Shown here in pieces: positions 44,014-53,622 of a stretch of 64,000 nt of DNA. This DNA is from Bacillota bacterium. GTDB lineage: Bacteria; Bacillota; Clostridia; Christensenellales; Aristaeellaceae. Every line of letters starts with the position of its first letter. The first letter of the stretch is position 1. Where the stretch lies: positions 1 to 64,000 of the forward strand of contig JAEYOV010000050.1 in assembly GCA_023411395.1 (NCBI GenBank), given 5' to 3'. The position numbers were made by a program, and so were the translations under genes. The notes below the pieces were generated by a model. That model saw only the letters and a program-made list of their open reading frames with translations, was not told where the DNA came from and searched no databases.

Positions 44014-44136
44014 CAAGCCAATATCTGTCATTATGACTTGGGGATGGCTGCCTAGTGAGCTTTTTGCCGCAAATTCTGTTGCTGCTGATACCTTACAGCA
44101 GGATCCATGGGCGTACGATTCAACCCTTTAATAAGC

Positions 44137-44286
44137 AACGGCCGCGGGCGCGAAGCTGAAGGAAGCCGCACTGTACGTCAGCGTTACTTCTGCGGTTACC
44201 ATCTACAAGCTCAATACGGCCGGCACAGCATTGAGGGAGGAAATACATACCATTTGGAATAGATGGCGTGAATATGAGATGGGCTA
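44137..44286 (+). pseudogene. Possible coding remnant in a long leader
   Basis: One frame is open for about 48 codons directly after two stop codons, with no start codon: AKLKEAALYVSVTSAVTIYK and REEIHTIWNRWREYEMG are protein-like. I do not recognise the family. It sits between the promoter at 43985 and the UROD-family gene, so it may be the tail of a gene lost by deletion; chance is also possible. Confidence 0.25.
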
Positions 44287-44319
44287 ACCAAATTACCCTA
44301 AAAGAAAGAAGGGAAATGT

Positions 44320-45459
44320 ATGAAAGGGCGGGAAACGGACCACAGGAACATAAATCTCTGGAACATGAATATGGATGTTGTGCGGCGAAACACAAGGAAA
44401 GTGCTTTGGCAGCCCCGTATCGGCTGCTGGTATGAGGATAAGGAATTTCTGAACAGCAGGCTTCCGGGGCGCTTCGCCGATAAGGATCTGGCGGGAATAT
44501 ACCGCGAATTGGGCGTATCGAACCGCGTCTATCAATATACCGATTGTTTCAGGCAAGTGCTTGATCCCCGCGTACGGTTGGAAAAAATCGAACATACCCC
44601 GCTCATGTATGAGGAGATCATGCATACCCCGAAGGGTGACCTGAACATCATTCACATGCGGAATACATCAAATCCGGGAAGGTACCCCAAAAAATGGTGG
44701 ATCGAATGCGAGGAGGATATGGAGATTCACCGCTGGGTATTGGAAACAAGCACATGGACGTGGGACCAGGGGAAATATGACCGGATTTGCATGGAATGGG
44801 GCTTCGCGGGGGCACCGAATATGTGGATGCCCCGTACTACGGTTTTAAGTCTTCTTTACAATACCATGGGCACGGAAAACGGCATATTTGCGCTGTATGA
44901 TTATCCGGATACCGTAGAAAAGTATTTTGCCGCGATGAATGAGAATCATGACAGGCTGATTGATATTGTCATGCAGTCTCCGATTGACATTATCAATTTC
45001 GGAGACAACATTCATAGTTCCATACTCACGCCTTCGCTGTTTCAGCAATACGTGATGCCGGCGTACCAGCACCGGAATGACAGGCTGCATAAGGTGGGCA
45101 AATTCACCAATTCCCATTGGGATGGCAATGTGAAGCCATTGCTGCCCTATGCCAAAAGCTGCGGACTGGATGGTATTGAGGCTGTTACACCGCTTCCGCA
45201 GGGCGATGTTACCCTGCAGGAAGTAAAGAAGGCGTTCGGCGATGACCTGTTTCTGCTGGATGGGCTTGCTGCATTGCTTTTTGATGATTCGCTCTACCCC
45301 GTTGAGGCGCTTGTTGAGCAGACGCGTGAATGCCTGGATCTTTTTGCGGGCCAATTGATCCTGGGCATTTCCGATGAAATGCCTTCGCGGGGTGACCTGG
45401 AAAGAATCGAGGTAGTCACGCGGCTGGTGGATGACTATAATGCCCAGGTGAAAGAATGA
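44320..45459 (+). CDS. Uroporphyrinogen decarboxylase (UROD)-family protein
   Basis: A 379-residue TIM-barrel protein of the UROD superfamily, distinct from the one at 3361. IINFGDNIHSSILTPSLFQQYVMPAYQ and SHWDGNVKPLLPYAKSCGLDGIEAVTPLP match the family barrel; the His-Ser-Cys-Gly seen in the other copy is SHWDG here, so the active site differs. No corrinoid or haem genes are nearby. GAAGGG lies 7 nt before ATG 44320. It is divergent from the GH4 gene. Function not known. Confidence 0.78.
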   Translation: MKGRETDHRNINLWNMNMDVVRRNTRKVLWQPRIGCWYEDKEFLNSRLPGRFADKDLAGIYRELGVSNRVYQYTDCFRQVLDPRVRLEKIEHTPLMYEEIMHTPKGDLNIIHMRNTSNPGRYPKKWWIECEEDMEIHRWVLETSTWTWDQGKYDRICMEWGFAGAPNMWMPRTTVLSLLYNTMGTENGIFALYDYPDTVEKYFAAMNENHDRLIDIVMQSPIDIINFGDNIHSSILTPSLFQQYVMPAYQHRNDRLHKVGKFTNSHWDGNVKPLLPYAKSCGLDGIEAVTPLPQGDVTLQEVKKAFGDDLFLLDGLAALLFDDSLYPVEALVEQTRECLDLFAGQLILGISDEMPSRGDLERIEVVTRLVDDYNAQVKE

Positions 45460-45500
45460 CAGTATGCATACATTGTGTTTCTCAGTTTGCAAACCGCACG

Positions 45501-45516
45501 GTTCATGATCATGAAC
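45501..45516. repeat. Perfect 16-bp palindrome GTTCATGATCATGAAC
   Basis: It lies between the convergent ends of the UROD-family and MBL-fold genes. A second small hairpin (CGCCT-acg-AGGCG) follows at about 45522-45534. Together they could end transcription from either side, though T-runs are lacking, or serve as a protein-binding site. Confidence 0.5.
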
Positions 45517-45573
45517 TGATCCGCCTACGAGGCGATTACAGTTTGCCTATGGGGGGTTGGCAGGCGCCCCTTA

Positions 45574-46293
45574 TCAATATGGGAAGCTTTCGTAGAAGTT
45601 CTTGAACCAGGGCATGTAATACACGCCGTAGCTGCGGAGCAGGCAGTCCAGCCGCCGGTCGGCATCCGCAAGCAGCGACGCGGGCTGGTGGCCGAAGACC
45701 AAAAAGTCAAAGTGACGGGCGCACAGCATTTGTAGGCTGTCCCGCCAGGCCGCTTCACTGGATCCAATAAGCGGGCTGAACCCGCCGTGCAAAGTATCCC
45801 CGGCAATCAGCACCGAGCTTCCCCCCGCGGACAGCACAAAGCACACGCTCCCGGGCGTATGGCCTGGGGTGTGCAAGCATTCCAGGGAGAAGGCAGGCTC
45901 CGATAGAAGCGTTCCTTCCTCCAGTTCCCCGTCCACCGGGCAAGGGGGGAAACGCTTGTTGTACAACAGGGAAGCGGTGGTAAGGACCCCATCCCCCGCC
46001 GCGACCCCGTGAATATCCTCCCGGTTAAGATGCAGCCGGCAGCCAAAGGCCTGCCGGAACAGCGAAGCCGCGCCCACATGGTCATAATGGCCATGGGTGC
46101 CGTAGATGGCCTCAATGCCCCGCGGATCTATCCCCAGGGAGCGGATGTTGATAACAACCTGCTCAAACCCGTCCGGCGTGCCGCAATCGATGAGATATGA
46201 AGCTTTCTCCCCTTGCAACAGGTAAGCCGTGGCGTCATGGGGATGGCTCAAGCCCGGCCCCCCTACCTGATAAAAGCGCTCCATCAGCTTCAT
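45574..46293 (-). CDS. MBL-fold metallo-hydrolase
   Basis: A 239-residue metallo-beta-lactamase-fold protein. The metal motif THGHYDHVGA (HxHxDH) is near residue 70, a later His is in LHTPGHTPGS, Asp in IAGDTLHGG and a final His in FGHQPAS. Related proteins are glyoxalase-II-like thioesterases, lactonases or phosphodiesterases. It overlaps the preceding glycosidase stop by 4 nt, last gene of a seven-gene operon with acid-sugar kinase and aldolase. A lactonase role would fit that context but is not shown. Confidence 0.85.
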   Translation of the reverse strand: MKLMERFYQVGGPGLSHPHDATAYLLQGEKASYLIDCGTPDGFEQVVINIRSLGIDPRGIEAIYGTHGHYDHVGAASLFRQAFGCRLHLNREDIHGVAAGDGVLTTASLLYNKRFPPCPVDGELEEGTLLSEPAFSLECLHTPGHTPGSVCFVLSAGGSSVLIAGDTLHGGFSPLIGSSEAAWRDSLQMLCARHFDFLVFGHQPASLLADADRRLDCLLRSYGVYYMPWFKNFYESFPY

Positions 46294-47993
46294 GGCTTTT
46301 CATGAAGCCCCCTTTCATAGCTCTGCCAGCTTTCCCGCACAGCATCAAGGTCATCGCCCGTGATAGCCTCGTTCCCATTATCCATTTGCCACAGGTAGTA
46401 CAGGGAGGGCACGCCCAGTCCCGGCTGGAGTTTGACATAAGAAAGCCAGGCCGCCTTATCCGGCATGGGCCAGTTGTCGGTGTCGATGAGGCAGTCCGGC
46501 ATGGCTGCAGCCGCGACCCTGGCGCGGTGAACCATCTGCGGGTTTACGGGATGGCCCATATTCACATCGTTCAGGCGGATCATGTCGCACTTGTCTTGCA
46601 GGTAGGGATGCGGGCAATGGCACATGATAAGCGCGTCTTCCTTGGTGCGCTTGGCCTGATCGTAAACCATGGCAAGATAGGCGCGCATCAATTCCAAACC
46701 CCATATGCTATGGTCGTGCAATCTGCATCCGGGGCCGGAAGGGATGCGGGCGGTGAAATCGATTTTGAACCCGTCGGCATCAAGCCCTTGCGGGGAGAGC
46801 ATATACTCCGCCGCATGCCCAAACAGGCGCACATATCCCGGATGGGTAGGATCCACCGCCAGCTTGTTGCCCTGAAAATCCCGGATGCACAGATCCGGGG
46901 CCACGCCCTGGGGGTCCCAGGCTTTGAGCCACAAGAGAACCTTGCGGCCCTTGCCGTGCATGGCGCTGATAAAGCCTTTCATGTCCGGCCACTTTTCCAC
47001 ATCCACATCATTGAGGCCATACTGCTTTTGCCACTTGTCGTCAATGACCAGGATGCCGGGATGAAGGTTTTTTTCTTCCAGTTCCCGGCCGATGGTTTCA
47101 TAGAATTCCTGTCTGGAGAGCAGCGGGGCCGACTGGCAATGCACGCCGCCCATGGCGCACTGGGCACCCCAGCCGCAAAAGATGGGCTTTTGCCACCAGG
47201 CGGCTTGGGCCTTTTTTGTATCCGTCCGGCGCTCCAGGGCGGAGAAACCGGCCAGAAGGCCGTATTCATCCGTCCCCAGCGTCAGGTGCAGCCGGGGCAG
47301 ATCATAACGCCCGTCCACCTTTTGATACCCCTCATATCGCAGGCGTAGCCCGCCGCCCGTGCCGCCCAGGTATTCGTACTCCGTGAACGTGTGATGGCCG
47401 GGCTTGGCCGTGACCCCAAGGGTGTAGCAGATTTCGCCCTTGCGCAGCACAAAGCAAAAGGGCGGCGGCGTAAAGAACCAATGATCCCGGCCGGGGATGG
47501 GCACGCCCATCAGGTCAATCATGGTGCGCTCCAAAGGCGATACGAAGCGCCGTTCGCTGCCGTCCGGCTCCGGGTTCATAAGGCTGTCCGCCGGGAAGCC
47601 GGAGTAGTGGCGGGCCGTGCCGCACCGATCGTTGCTTCCGCTGTAATAGCCGGAAAGCAGCTCCGCCTCCTCCAGCGCCCCCCGACCTGTGACGCAGACA
47701 TCATACGTCAGGCCGTCTTCCCCGGCAAAGAGGGTATATTCCTTGCGCTCCCAAACGGTGGAATCGGCAGAAAAGCGCAAAGTGACGCCTTTTCCGGACT
47801 GTTCAAAGGCAATGGGGCTGATGGAGGAGGATAGGTCGCGGCCGGCTGCGGCATGGATGGAGGAGACGAGAAACAATTCACACAAAAGCACGCCATCCTT
47901 GCCTTCCATCAAAAGGGCAGGCCGGCGCTCCGCCATGCGCAGGGTGTAGCGTTCCCCCCGGATGAGCCACCTATCGCCCGGAATCCATTCCAT
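46290..47993 (-). CDS. GH36/clan-D-like TIM-barrel glycosidase
   Basis: A 567-residue protein with a beta-sandwich N-terminus (about 1-250) and a TIM barrel. GILVIDDKWQKQYGLNDVD, GRKVLLWLKAWDPQG and DADGFKIDFTARIPSG (about residue 385, FKID with the likely nucleophile Asp) follow the pattern of alpha-galactosidase-type retaining enzymes (GH36/GH31 relatives); CLIDTDNWPM may hold the acid/base. I cannot give the exact family or sugar. No signal peptide. It sits 18 nt behind a large GH38 gene, so both probably trim the same oligosaccharide. Confidence 0.72.
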   Translation of the reverse strand: MEWIPGDRWLIRGERYTLRMAERRPALLMEGKDGVLLCELFLVSSIHAAAGRDLSSSISPIAFEQSGKGVTLRFSADSTVWERKEYTLFAGEDGLTYDVCVTGRGALEEAELLSGYYSGSNDRCGTARHYSGFPADSLMNPEPDGSERRFVSPLERTMIDLMGVPIPGRDHWFFTPPPFCFVLRKGEICYTLGVTAKPGHHTFTEYEYLGGTGGGLRLRYEGYQKVDGRYDLPRLHLTLGTDEYGLLAGFSALERRTDTKKAQAAWWQKPIFCGWGAQCAMGGVHCQSAPLLSRQEFYETIGRELEEKNLHPGILVIDDKWQKQYGLNDVDVEKWPDMKGFISAMHGKGRKVLLWLKAWDPQGVAPDLCIRDFQGNKLAVDPTHPGYVRLFGHAAEYMLSPQGLDADGFKIDFTARIPSGPGCRLHDHSIWGLELMRAYLAMVYDQAKRTKEDALIMCHCPHPYLQDKCDMIRLNDVNMGHPVNPQMVHRARVAAAAMPDCLIDTDNWPMPDKAAWLSYVKLQPGLGVPSLYYLWQMDNGNEAITGDDLDAVRESWQSYERGLHEKP

Positions 47994-48011
47994 ATTGCCA
48001 CTCTCCTGGTA

Positions 48012-51000
48012 TTATTCCGCATAAAGCAACAGGCTTTTCACCTGCCAGGGGGACATGGGCACGGTAAGATTTCCTTCTGTCATCGCCTGTCTTTCCCCGG
48101 CGGGCCGCTCCAGATGGTCCGCGGCCTGCCAGGCAACGCATCCGGGCAGGGAGATGACAATCTCCCCGGCTCTGCCGCCGCATTCCACCAGCCGCAGGAG
48201 AAACGAATTCTTCTGCCTGCCGCCCCGCAGGGTGTTCAGAAAAATATGGTCCGACTCGGCCCGCATCAGCGTTCCTCCCCGCTCGTCCGCCAGCGCCGGC
48301 GGTACGCCCGTCCGGAATTCCTGATAGCTCATCCGCTGTGCGTACAGCCCCTGCCGGGCCGCCCAGCCAAAGGCGAATGCCTTTTCAAAGGGCAGCGCGG
48401 CGGCGGATGTCACCGCGTAGCGCAGCGTGAAATCGCCCCCCTGCCGGCCCAGGTAATTGCACCGCCAGTAGTTGTTCATCACATAGGAGTACAGCCGGCC
48501 GCCCCGCGCGGGAAGATCGCTTTTCCAAAGCCCCTGCACCGGCTGGTTCACCGTGAACAGGAAGGCATCGGGGGAGGCGATTTGTATGTCGCAGCTTCCG
48601 CCCCGCACCAGCATGGAGGTTTGAAGGGGCAGCCATTCCCGGCATGCGCCAGGGAGCACACTCTCCTGCCAGTCCACCCAGCCCACCTGGCTGTCGCTGA
48701 GCACCCGCGCGTCATCAGGAACGTTCAGGGGAAAGGCCACATAGACCGCCTCCGGCGCGTCGGTGGTCTGCTTTTGGTATTCCCATACGATATCAAGGCG
48801 CTTGATCCCCTTGGGCAGGGAAAAGGTGACCCTGGCACTGCCCAGAACCGCCTGGCCGGTGATGACCGCCCGGCTGTCCACGGCGGATTCCTCCGCCTGC
48901 CAGCTTTCGGGGAAGAATCCTTCCGACACATGGGCGCCGGTTTTTTTAATCCCCGCATGATTGTAAAGCAGTGTGCTGCCCCTGCCGCCCCGGGCGTATA
49001 ACATTTGGCCCAGCGCACCGCCTTCCCGGCACAATTCCAAACCCAGCTCCTTATCCCACAGGGAAACCGCCCACCCCGCCTCGGGATCGATCATCACCCT
49101 GTAATATTCATTCTCCAAAGCAATGCGCTGACCTGCAGGCAATATTGAGGATCTGCCACCCGTATCCTCCGCCTGCCGGAGGCGCAGGCGAAAGCGGCGG
49201 AAGGACAGGGGCGGAATTTCAGGGAGCAGCATTTCCGCCACCACCTGGGTGGCGCCTTCCCGAGCCTTCCGCCAGGGAATTTCCACCCCATCCGTATCGC
49301 AAACCGTTTCGTGGACGCCGAACTCCACTTCCGCCATTCCGCCCAGAGGAAAGCTGTAGGGATTGTACACCACCACCTCCCGTCCTTGGTTGTTCCACAA
49401 GAGGCTCAGGCGGGTGGCGGCCCGCAAAAGCAAGCGCGATTGCATGGCTTCCGCGTGTACCGCCATATGCTGCTTCACGCGCCACTGGTCCCGCTGCAAA
49501 AGCGCGTCCGGGTCAGAGCCGGACAAAAACGCGCCCCAGGTATGCTCATCATACAGCAGCACCTGCTTCCAGGCGTCGGCATACTGCTCCCGGGGGAAGC
49601 GGGCGCCGGAGGCATGGAGAACGGCCAGGCTTTCCAGCGTTTCGGCGCACTTGAGGCCGGCCTGGGCTTTGCGGGCCAGCATGGATTCCTTCAGGCTGGA
49701 GGCAGCGCCATCCTCCCAATAGGCGCCTTCATCGCCCCGGTACACGGGGAAGGAACCGGAAAAGGGCAGCACATATTCAAAGAAGCTGCTGCCGTTGGAG
49801 GGGACGAGCCGGGGATATTCGGCGTATTCGCCCCAGGCTTTCTGGAATCCGGCCATGCGCATATCCAGATCGGTATTATCCGCCTCCTGGCCATAGAGGA
49901 TCACGGCGTCGGGCGCATAATCGTCCCGCTCATACTCCATCAGCCACATATCAAGGCCCCGTTCGGCGGCGGGCAGGGAGCCGGGAGAACCGCACACCTT
50001 CTTCAGCTCGCAGTACATTCTGGAAAGCCATGTGAGGATGCGGCTGCCGTCAGGCCCCTCCCACCAGAAGGGGCTTTTTCGGTGCAAGCCGCCGTTCAGG
50101 CGGAAGGGCCCCCTGTCCTGGTTATCGGCGTGGAGCAGGTATTTCACCCCCATGCCGGACAAGACGGTGGGATAGGAGCCTGTGGCGGAAGCCACGTCTA
50201 CCATGTCCGCCCGGTCGGCCGCAAGGCCATGGGGGTAAAGGAGATCATGGGTAAAATCACCGTTGTGGATCAGATCCTCCAGGGAAGCAAACTGGGTCAG
50301 CAGGTCCGCGTAATTCGCGGGGATGCCCAGCTTCCCTTCCCTCACCGCCTGTATGATGCGGGGCAGCGAACGGCCGTCCCTTGTCTGCAAATAATCCTCC
50401 AGCGCCCAGGCGGAATCCAGAATGCAGGAGAACACCGCCTTCGCATCACCTTCCAGCATATCAAGGGCGGCGTCCATATTCCGGCTCATGCGCTCGGCCA
50501 CTTCCCATTGCCGGTGGGTGTAGCCAATGTCGGTATGGGCGTGGGGCGTTGTATATACATTCCACTTGCGGCGGCGCGAAAAGCTGCCGGAGGCGGCCAC
50601 AATCCCCTGCGCCTCATACTTGACCTGGCCCTGTCCGTCCGGCAGCAGGAAGGGCATGCGATACTGGCCAAACGCGTTCCGGGGGAAGGCATAAGGCATG
50701 TTCATATCCCCGCCCTCCCAGGAAAGGGCAATCCGCCCCGCGATCTCCTCCGTGCGGGACGGGGACGGCGAGAGGATGCACTCACACTTTTCCAGCAGCG
50801 TTTCCCCGTCCCTTACGTATACCACGCCGGGCCGCACCGCAAAAAAACTTTCCGGCTCCCCGCCCGGGTGGAGCGCCAAAATCCCGTAATGGAATCCGCA
50901 GGCGGAGGCCATGCGGTCCAGCCGCAGCACGGCCTGCTGGTTGTCTACACGCAAATAAGGCGCTTCGTCCACGGCGGTGACGGACAGCGTGTTTTCCCCC

Positions 51001-51404
51001 GCCAGAAACAACCCGGCGGGCAATGCCACAGTCAATTCATCCCGGCTGTAGATGGCAGCGTGCAGCGCCTGGGCAGGCTTGATCTCCGCCTCCCGGGAAG
51101 GGGTAGGATAGGGATAGAGCATGCCCGTGTGCCCATTGATATCGATGCGGATATCCGGCAGCCGGGGCGTGGAGGCGATAACCGCCAGGCGGAGCGTGCA
51201 TGGCTGCGGTTTCTCCATTTCAAAGCGGACGGTATAGGTATGATCCGCGTACCCCCCGTCCGGGTCGGCGGGAGAAGCATGGAAGGAAGGCCAGCCGTGC
51301 AAAACGCCGTCTTCGGGGCGGAATTCCCGGGAGGCCATGGGCGTGCGGAAACAGTCCGCCAGTTCCTCCATGGGCGGAATCCGAAAAATGGGCGTGTGGA
51401 TCAT
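48012..51404 (-). CDS. Large GH38-type alpha-mannosidase-like enzyme with N-terminal beta-sandwich
   Basis: A 1130-residue protein. Residues about 1-280 are beta-rich and resemble the carbohydrate-binding sandwich of rhamnogalacturonan-lyase-type proteins (TVRFEMEKPQPCTLRLAVIA, RIDINGH). The GH38 catalytic part starts near residue 285 with PHAHTDIGYTHRQW (metal site HxHxD). The nucleophile equivalent by alignment to the other GH38 proteins is Asp in DMVDVASATGSYP, lacking the usual DxFGH context, so this is a distinct clade. ATG 51404 has GGGAG 8 nt upstream and overlaps the kinase stop (ATGA). Confidence 0.82.
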   Translation of the reverse strand: MIHTPIFRIPPMEELADCFRTPMASREFRPEDGVLHGWPSFHASPADPDGGYADHTYTVRFEMEKPQPCTLRLAVIASTPRLPDIRIDINGHTGMLYPYPTPSREAEIKPAQALHAAIYSRDELTVALPAGLFLAGENTLSVTAVDEAPYLRVDNQQAVLRLDRMASACGFHYGILALHPGGEPESFFAVRPGVVYVRDGETLLEKCECILSPSPSRTEEIAGRIALSWEGGDMNMPYAFPRNAFGQYRMPFLLPDGQGQVKYEAQGIVAASGSFSRRRKWNVYTTPHAHTDIGYTHRQWEVAERMSRNMDAALDMLEGDAKAVFSCILDSAWALEDYLQTRDGRSLPRIIQAVREGKLGIPANYADLLTQFASLEDLIHNGDFTHDLLYPHGLAADRADMVDVASATGSYPTVLSGMGVKYLLHADNQDRGPFRLNGGLHRKSPFWWEGPDGSRILTWLSRMYCELKKVCGSPGSLPAAERGLDMWLMEYERDDYAPDAVILYGQEADNTDLDMRMAGFQKAWGEYAEYPRLVPSNGSSFFEYVLPFSGSFPVYRGDEGAYWEDGAASSLKESMLARKAQAGLKCAETLESLAVLHASGARFPREQYADAWKQVLLYDEHTWGAFLSGSDPDALLQRDQWRVKQHMAVHAEAMQSRLLLRAATRLSLLWNNQGREVVVYNPYSFPLGGMAEVEFGVHETVCDTDGVEIPWRKAREGATQVVAEMLLPEIPPLSFRRFRLRLRQAEDTGGRSSILPAGQRIALENEYYRVMIDPEAGWAVSLWDKELGLELCREGGALGQMLYARGGRGSTLLYNHAGIKKTGAHVSEGFFPESWQAEESAVDSRAVITGQAVLGSARVTFSLPKGIKRLDIVWEYQKQTTDAPEAVYVAFPLNVPDDARVLSDSQVGWVDWQESVLPGACREWLPLQTSMLVRGGSCDIQIASPDAFLFTVNQPVQGLWKSDLPARGGRLYSYVMNNYWRCNYLGRQGGDFTLRYAVTSAAALPFEKAFAFGWAARQGLYAQRMSYQEFRTGVPPALADERGGTLMRAESDHIFLNTLRGGRQKNSFLLRLVECGGRAGEIVISLPGCVAWQAADHLERPAGERQAMTEGNLTVPMSPWQVKSLLLYAE

Positions 51405-52729
51405 GATAAGCTCCCTTCCTGCAGGCGGCATAGGCAGTCCACGCTTTTTTTCAAAAAGGCGGGCGAACCGAAGCTGCCGCTTTTGAAAACCAGCAGCATT
51501 TCCTTCCCCTCGCCCGTATAGCCGTACATGGCGGGCACACCCGCCTCAATCTCGTGAAGGATCATCATCCGGCGCACATCCAGCCCATCGGCCACGGCGG
51601 CGGATGTTTCCCCGCCTGCCGCCACCACTTTCTTGAGGCCTGTGCGCTTTAAAACTTGGGAAGCGATCTCCTGCATGGCACCGGATACCATGCGGCCCAC
51701 CTGAAAATCCTGCATACCGCACTCCCGCCCTGTTTCCTTGGTGCGGCGCACGTCGCATTCCTCCCGGGCGGTGTACAAGAGGGCATGGGCGCCCTTTTGC
51801 ACCACGGCGCTGAGCATGTCCGCGAGCCTTGTGATGTGCTCCCGCCGCCGGCTCGCGTCAAACAGTTCCCAGGTGGGCAGATTCGCGCCGTACATCCCTG
51901 CCTCCAGCAGATATTGCACCTGCTCCCTGGCGGGCAGTGTCAAGCTCCCCGACAGCACCAACGCGCCGCAAGGGTCTTGCACCTTGTGCACAAGGCTTTC
52001 CGCCATGCTTTTCTCCGGCGCGCCTCCGGCCCATACGGCCGGCAATTCCTCGCAGATGGCGCTGCTGCCGCACAGGCTTTTTTCCCGGGATACAAGGGCG
52101 GCGATGCTTTTGAGATCCTGCTGGTCCCGCACGTCAAAGATAATGTACTCGTTCTCCGCCTTCCTTTTTTCCAGCTCCAGGCTCGCCGCAGCCATAGGCT
52201 GGTCCAGCAGGGAGCAGTCAAACACCGTTATCCGCCCGCTGCTCTGGCCGGAAAGGATGGCCGTCAGATCGCTTTGTGTCATGGGGTGGATGGGGTCGTT
52301 CCGGAACATGGTTTCCTCCAGCCTCACCCCGTTCACATAATGGATACCGTGAACGGTGGTACGGCCATTCCTTGGGAAACCCAGCACCACCATGGAGCAG
52401 CGCGCGCCCAGGCAGCGGCGCATGGCATCGAACTGCGCGCCGATGTTCCCCCGAAACACGCTGCACGTTTTGCTGTGGTACACGTCGCAGGGCAGCGCCT
52501 GCAAAAGAAGACAGGCCTCCTCCGTCTTGCGGGCGGCAGTGGCCCCGTCGTCCAGGCGGCTGTCGGTATCGATGATCACGGCGTCCAGCCCGGCCATTTC
52601 TGCCGCCGACGGTTTTTTTGCCAGAGGAAAGACTGCCGCGGCATACCCATTCTTGGCCAGCATGACGCCGATGTCATTGGCGCCGGTGATATCGTCGGCC
52701 ACGACGCCTACACGCTTTTTATGTCCCAT
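51401..52729 (-). CDS. DUF1537 four-carbon acid sugar kinase-family protein
   Basis: A 442-residue kinase of the DUF1537 family (OtnK, DtnK, OiaK), which phosphorylates aldonic-type acid sugars. The N-terminal substrate domain begins VGVVADDITGANDIGVMLA with IDTDSRL following, and the C-terminal nucleotide domain has VVAAGGETSAAVADGL. Relatives act in D-threonate, L-threonate, D-erythronate and 3-oxo-isoapionate breakdown. Here the neighbours are a class II aldolase and a racemase-family protein, not PdxA2 or OtnC. The substrate may be an acid sugar released by the glycosidases of this operon. Confidence 0.88.
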   Translation of the reverse strand: MGHKKRVGVVADDITGANDIGVMLAKNGYAAAVFPLAKKPSAAEMAGLDAVIIDTDSRLDDGATAARKTEEACLLLQALPCDVYHSKTCSVFRGNIGAQFDAMRRCLGARCSMVVLGFPRNGRTTVHGIHYVNGVRLEETMFRNDPIHPMTQSDLTAILSGQSSGRITVFDCSLLDQPMAAASLELEKRKAENEYIIFDVRDQQDLKSIAALVSREKSLCGSSAICEELPAVWAGGAPEKSMAESLVHKVQDPCGALVLSGSLTLPAREQVQYLLEAGMYGANLPTWELFDASRRREHITRLADMLSAVVQKGAHALLYTAREECDVRRTKETGRECGMQDFQVGRMVSGAMQEIASQVLKRTGLKKVVAAGGETSAAVADGLDVRRMMILHEIEAGVPAMYGYTGEGKEMLLVFKSGSFGSPAFLKKSVDCLCRLQEGSLS

Positions 52730-52740
52730 AGCGACCCCCG

Positions 52741-53622
52741 TTAGACAGCCTTGCCCGCGCTGAACAGGAAGGTGCGGATGCGGTCCTCGCAGAAGGCCTG
52801 AACCTTTTGCCCCGCCTCCCTAAGGCGTTCCGGATCCAGACGGACCGCTTCCCTGTTGGGCATCCTTGCTACCTGCATGGATTCCTGGAAGATGAGTTCA
52901 AGGTCTGTGGCAATATTCAGCTTGCTGATCCCGCCTTTGCCACCCATGCGGATGGCGTGCTCCACCGTATGCTGGGGGAGGCCAGAACCGCCGTGCAGCA
53001 CCAAAGGCACATGAACCAGGCTGCGGATTCTTTCGATCCTGACAAAATCCAGCTTGGGGTTTTTGATGGGATATACCCCATGGGCCGTGCCTACGCTCAC
53101 CGCCAGGCTGTCGCATCCGGTCCGCGCAACAAATTCCGCCGCCTGCTCCGGCACGGTGTAGAGGGATTCGTCCCCGCCCGTTTCCAGCTTGTCCGCCCCG
53201 CCGATGCTGCCAAGCTCCGCCTCCACCGCCACATCCCAAGCATGGGCATACTCCGTCACCTGCCGGGTGAGGGCGATATTCTCCTCAAAAGGCAGCTTGC
53301 TCCCATCGATCATGACGGATTGAAAACCGGCCGCGATGGCGCTTTTGATCACATCAAGGTCGTAGGTATGGTCCAGGTGCAGGATCGCCGGGATGCCCGC
53401 GCCCTGTGCGGCCTGATAAAAGGCATCGGCAAACGCCCCCGGCGTGAGTTCAAACCAGCGCAGCTCATTGGAGGAAATCTGCACGATCACGGGAGACTTT
53501 TGTATTCTGGCCGCTTCGATCACATAGGGGACCAGCGCCGTGTTCCGGGGCGAAAAACTGCCCAGCGCATACCCGCCTGCTTCCGCCAGGGCGTATTGCC
53601 TTATAATGTCGTTTCTATTCAC
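52741..53622 (-). CDS. Class II fructose/tagatose-bisphosphate-type aldolase
   Basis: A 293-residue zinc aldolase of the GatY/KbaY/FbaA family, which cleaves ketose (bis)phosphates to dihydroxyacetone phosphate and an aldehyde. Catalytic Asp and zinc His are in LHLDHTYDLD (D84, H85); AVEAELGSIGG, VSVGTAHGVYP and VLHGGSGLP supply the other metal and phosphate contacts. It lies 11 nt before the DUF1537 kinase gene, so it probably cleaves the product of that kinase. Confidence 0.92.
   Translation of the reverse strand: MNRNDIIRQYALAEAGGYALGSFSPRNTALVPYVIEAARIQKSPVIVQISSNELRWFELTPGAFADAFYQAAQGAGIPAILHLDHTYDLDVIKSAIAAGFQSVMIDGSKLPFEENIALTRQVTEYAHAWDVAVEAELGSIGGADKLETGGDESLYTVPEQAAEFVARTGCDSLAVSVGTAHGVYPIKNPKLDFVRIERIRSLVHVPLVLHGGSGLPQHTVEHAIRMGGKGGISKLNIATDLELIFQESMQVARMPNREAVRLDPERLREAGQKVQAFCEDRIRTFLFSAGKAV

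Noticed and set aside
49311..51521. Long plus-strand open frame of 736 codons opposite the large GH38 gene
   Set aside because: It lies antisense to a gene with clear motifs, has no domain pattern and is low-complexity; it reflects GC-rich codon use.
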